NCBI GenBank assembly: GCA_024763075.1
Contig: JANTGF010000021.1
Span: 1 to 48,604, forward strand
Length of the DNA: 48,604 bases
Direction: 5' to 3'
Origin: Bacteroidales bacterium
Lineage (GTDB): Bacteria > Bacteroidota > Bacteroidia > Bacteroidales > VadinHA17
Below are positions 47,157 to 48,604 of the stretch, in pieces (the stretch's first letter is position 1; each line of letters opens with the position of its first letter). Both the position numbers and the translations under genes were made by a program. The notes below the pieces were generated by a model. That model saw only the letters and a program-made list of their open reading frames with translations, was not told the origin of the DNA and ran no database searches.

Positions 47157-47789
47157 ATGAATAAAACATATTTTTTTCTGATTGTTATTGTTGTCTTACT
47201 CGGAGCAGGAGCCCTGTTCATTCCCGAGGAAAGATTTACGGAAGAACTGCCTCCGGATCAATTGTTTTTAAAAATGAATGATCCCTCCAGGTTTGTTACA
47301 ACAGATCAGGTCGCAAGGGCAATTATTGATGGAGATCCGAATATACTGATCGTTGATACCAGATCGGCAGATCAGTATGAAGCATTTAATTTACCGGGAT
47401 CTGTTAATATCCCCCTGGAAGAATTAATTGACTCAACTGGTAATATTGATGAACGTTGGGAAGATTATCTGGGAATAGAGGGAATGTATATAGCATTTTA
47501 TTCGAATGGAGATGTCTGTGCTGATCAGGCCTGGGTGTTATGTACCAGACTGGGAATTAATGATTTGTTTGTAATGCGTGGAGGACTGAACAGATGGGTG
47601 GAGACCATTTTGAAGCCAAGTCCACCGGAACAAACTGCTCCAGGAGAAGAGTTTGCTTTGTATGATTTCAGAAAAGGCGCAAGCATGTATTTCGGTGGTG
47701 GAGGTGCCATTGAGGTGGAGGAACAAAGTGCTGTACCTGTAACCCCGGTCCGGAAAAAGAAAAAACAGGTAATCTCCGGAGGTTGTTAA
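47157..47789 (+). CDS. Membrane-anchored rhodanese-like protein A with C-terminal Lys-rich SGGC tail
   Basis: A 210-residue protein. One N-terminal helix (5-22) anchors it, probably with the rest in the periplasm. A single rhodanese-like domain covers about 45-150: NILIVDTRSADQYEAFNLPG and FVMRGGLNRWVE. At the catalytic-loop position it reads YSNGDVCADQ (115-124), so the active cysteine is replaced; Cys121 and Cys129 lie nearby but out of register. A spacer is followed by the tail VPVTPVRKKKKQVISGGC, ending in a terminal Cys210. The identical 18 residues end the next protein. I infer a sulfur-binding or docking role for the tail rather than ordinary rhodanese catalysis. Confidence 0.85.
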   Translation: MNKTYFFLIVIVVLLGAGALFIPEERFTEELPPDQLFLKMNDPSRFVTTDQVARAIIDGDPNILIVDTRSADQYEAFNLPGSVNIPLEELIDSTGNIDERWEDYLGIEGMYIAFYSNGDVCADQAWVLCTRLGINDLFVMRGGLNRWVETILKPSPPEQTAPGEEFALYDFRKGASMYFGGGGAIEVEEQSAVPVTPVRKKKKQVISGGC

Positions 47790-47812
47790 TAATCACATAA
47801 ATTTTTTGAATT

Positions 47813-48457
47813 ATGTTTCACAAAAGGAACCCAAAAAGACTTACCATTTCATTAATAATCTTCCTGTTACTCATCTTAATAGGGTTTATTACAATGAAAA
47901 AGCCGGAATATGTTTATAAAACCAGCCCGGGAGATATGGTAGAAACAATCCTGTCTTTGGAAGACGAAATGACTCCTGAAGAAGCATTTGAACTAATTCA
48001 GGTCAATGATCCGAAATATGTTTTTATTGATATCCGTAACCGGTATGATTTTATTAAAGGTCATCTTGAAAATGCCATAAATATCCCTTTGACCCGGTTG
48101 ATTGAGAAGAGTACCTTAAAGACATTTGACAAGTATGCAAACGACTCGGTATGCATGGTTTTGTATGGCAACGATCAAACCGGAGCAAACGGACCTTGGA
48201 TGATTCTGAAACAACTTGGTTATTCAAATGTTAAAGTTCTGCTGGGAGGTTATGACTTTTACTCTAAAAACCCAAATGATACGGAGGAAATCCCGGATGT
48301 ACCTGAATATTATGTGGAAGATCCGAAATATGATTTTGCAGAAATTGCTGCAGAAACAGCCTCCGCTGCACCTGCCGGAGACCAGGGAACAAAACCACCG
48401 GTACCGGTTACCCCGGTTCGGAAAAAGAAAAAACAAGTAATCTCCGGAGGCTGCTAA
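47813..48457 (+). CDS. Membrane-anchored rhodanese-like protein B with C-terminal Lys-rich SGGC tail
   Basis: A 214-residue paralogue of the preceding protein, 23 nt downstream. It has a basic N-terminus and one helix (10-28). The rhodanese-like domain covers about 55-152: YVFIDIRNRYDFIKGHLENA and NVKVLLGGYDFY. The catalytic loop reads YGNDQTGANG (118-127), with no cysteine; Cys114 lies before the strand. An Ala/Pro-rich linker leads to the tail VPVTPVRKKKKQVISGGC and terminal Cys214. The domains of A and B are clearly divergent while the tails are identical. It is the last gene of the operon, followed by a hairpin and then a group II intron. Confidence 0.85.
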   Translation: MFHKRNPKRLTISLIIFLLLILIGFITMKKPEYVYKTSPGDMVETILSLEDEMTPEEAFELIQVNDPKYVFIDIRNRYDFIKGHLENAINIPLTRLIEKSTLKTFDKYANDSVCMVLYGNDQTGANGPWMILKQLGYSNVKVLLGGYDFYSKNPNDTEEIPDVPEYYVEDPKYDFAEIAAETASAAPAGDQGTKPPVPVTPVRKKKKQVISGGC

Positions 48458-48492
48458 CCCGCATTATACAATAAAGAATTCATAATGGGAAG

Positions 48493-48517
48493 TTGACTCC
48501 GGAGGAGTCAAATTATT
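48493..48517 (+). terminator. Hairpin after the rhodanese operon
   Basis: TTGACTCC (48493-48500) and GGAGTCAA (48504-48511) form an 8-bp stem with a GGA triloop, followed by ATTATT. It lies 36 nt after the last stop codon and immediately before the intron 5' end. Confidence 0.65.
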
Positions 48518-48518
48518 G

Positions 48519-48604
48519 GTGTGCCGGGCATGTTCTTACACTATATGGTGCAAATCCAGAGAGAGCCGTAATGACCGGAATCTCATAGCCGAAAGCAAGG
48601 GTGT
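48519..48604 (+). mobile_element. Group II intron, 5' end (continues past the window)
   Basis: GTGTGCCGGGCATG at 48519 fits the conserved GUGYG 5' end of group II introns. Typical domain I blocks follow: GGTGCAAATCC, GCCGTAATGACCGG and TAGCCGAAAGCAAGGGTGT, the last running to the window edge. The reverse transcriptase gene and domains V/VI would lie beyond. It sits seven bases after a terminator-type hairpin. Intron class cannot be fixed from 86 nt. Confidence 0.8.

Overview
The window reads as chromosomal DNA from an anaerobic or facultative member of the Bacteroidota. The signs are AT-rich sequence, repeated TTTG-N19-22-TAnnTTTG promoters, an IleRS with the GIHH variant of the HIGH motif, a DksA-like protein lacking zinc cysteines, a GH97 glycosidase, a LytTR regulator with a membrane N-terminus, and lipoprotein signals. 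No tRNA, rRNA or CRISPR array was seen.

Region 1 (1-9.7 kb) is mostly housekeeping: the end of a cyclophilin, riboflavin synthase, ileS, a TraR/DksA protein, lspA, two tandem DUF3179 lipoproteins, and on the minus strand DUF2147 and TetR genes. A palindromic intergenic repeat occurs twice. Region 2 (9.8-22.1 kb, minus strand) holds rnr and, upstream of it, a six-gene methionine operon lysC-metY-metX-hom-metH-metF. The operon is preceded by a well-matched promoter, a SAM-I-type riboswitch and a terminator-like hairpin. It covers aspartate to methionine except aspartate-semialdehyde dehydrogenase.

Region 3 (22.3-28.8 kb) carries cysS, a frameshifted REP-associated transposase between two hairpins, a GH97 glycosidase, a divergent LytTR / ExbB-like pair, and a gene-free stretch dense in palindromes. 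One of these is the exact reverse complement of the transposase's left hairpin.

Region 4 (28.8-48.5 kb) is a sulfur and anaerobic-respiration island. A minus-strand operon encodes an SQR-like flavoprotein, DUF1641, a DsrC/TusE-like protein, DsrE2 and MobA. Three Crp/Fnr regulators follow, then a lipoprotein with two rhodanese domains, a porin and a periplasmic double rhodanese. A Rieske protein is paired with a cytochrome b fused to a 12-haem cytochrome c. Divergent from it is a seven-gene operon: a PsrA/PhsA-like molybdoenzyme, a four-cluster ferredoxin subunit, an NrfD-like anchor, a split YeeE/YedE transporter and two membrane-anchored rhodanese-like proteins. These last two lack the catalytic cysteine but share an identical lysine-rich tail ending in Cys. 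FNR-type palindromes occur beside several of these units. I infer uptake and handling of thiosulfate, polysulfide or sulfane sulfur coupled to the quinone pool; direction and substrate cannot be read from sequence. The window ends in the 5' end of a group II intron just beyond the operon's terminator-like hairpin.
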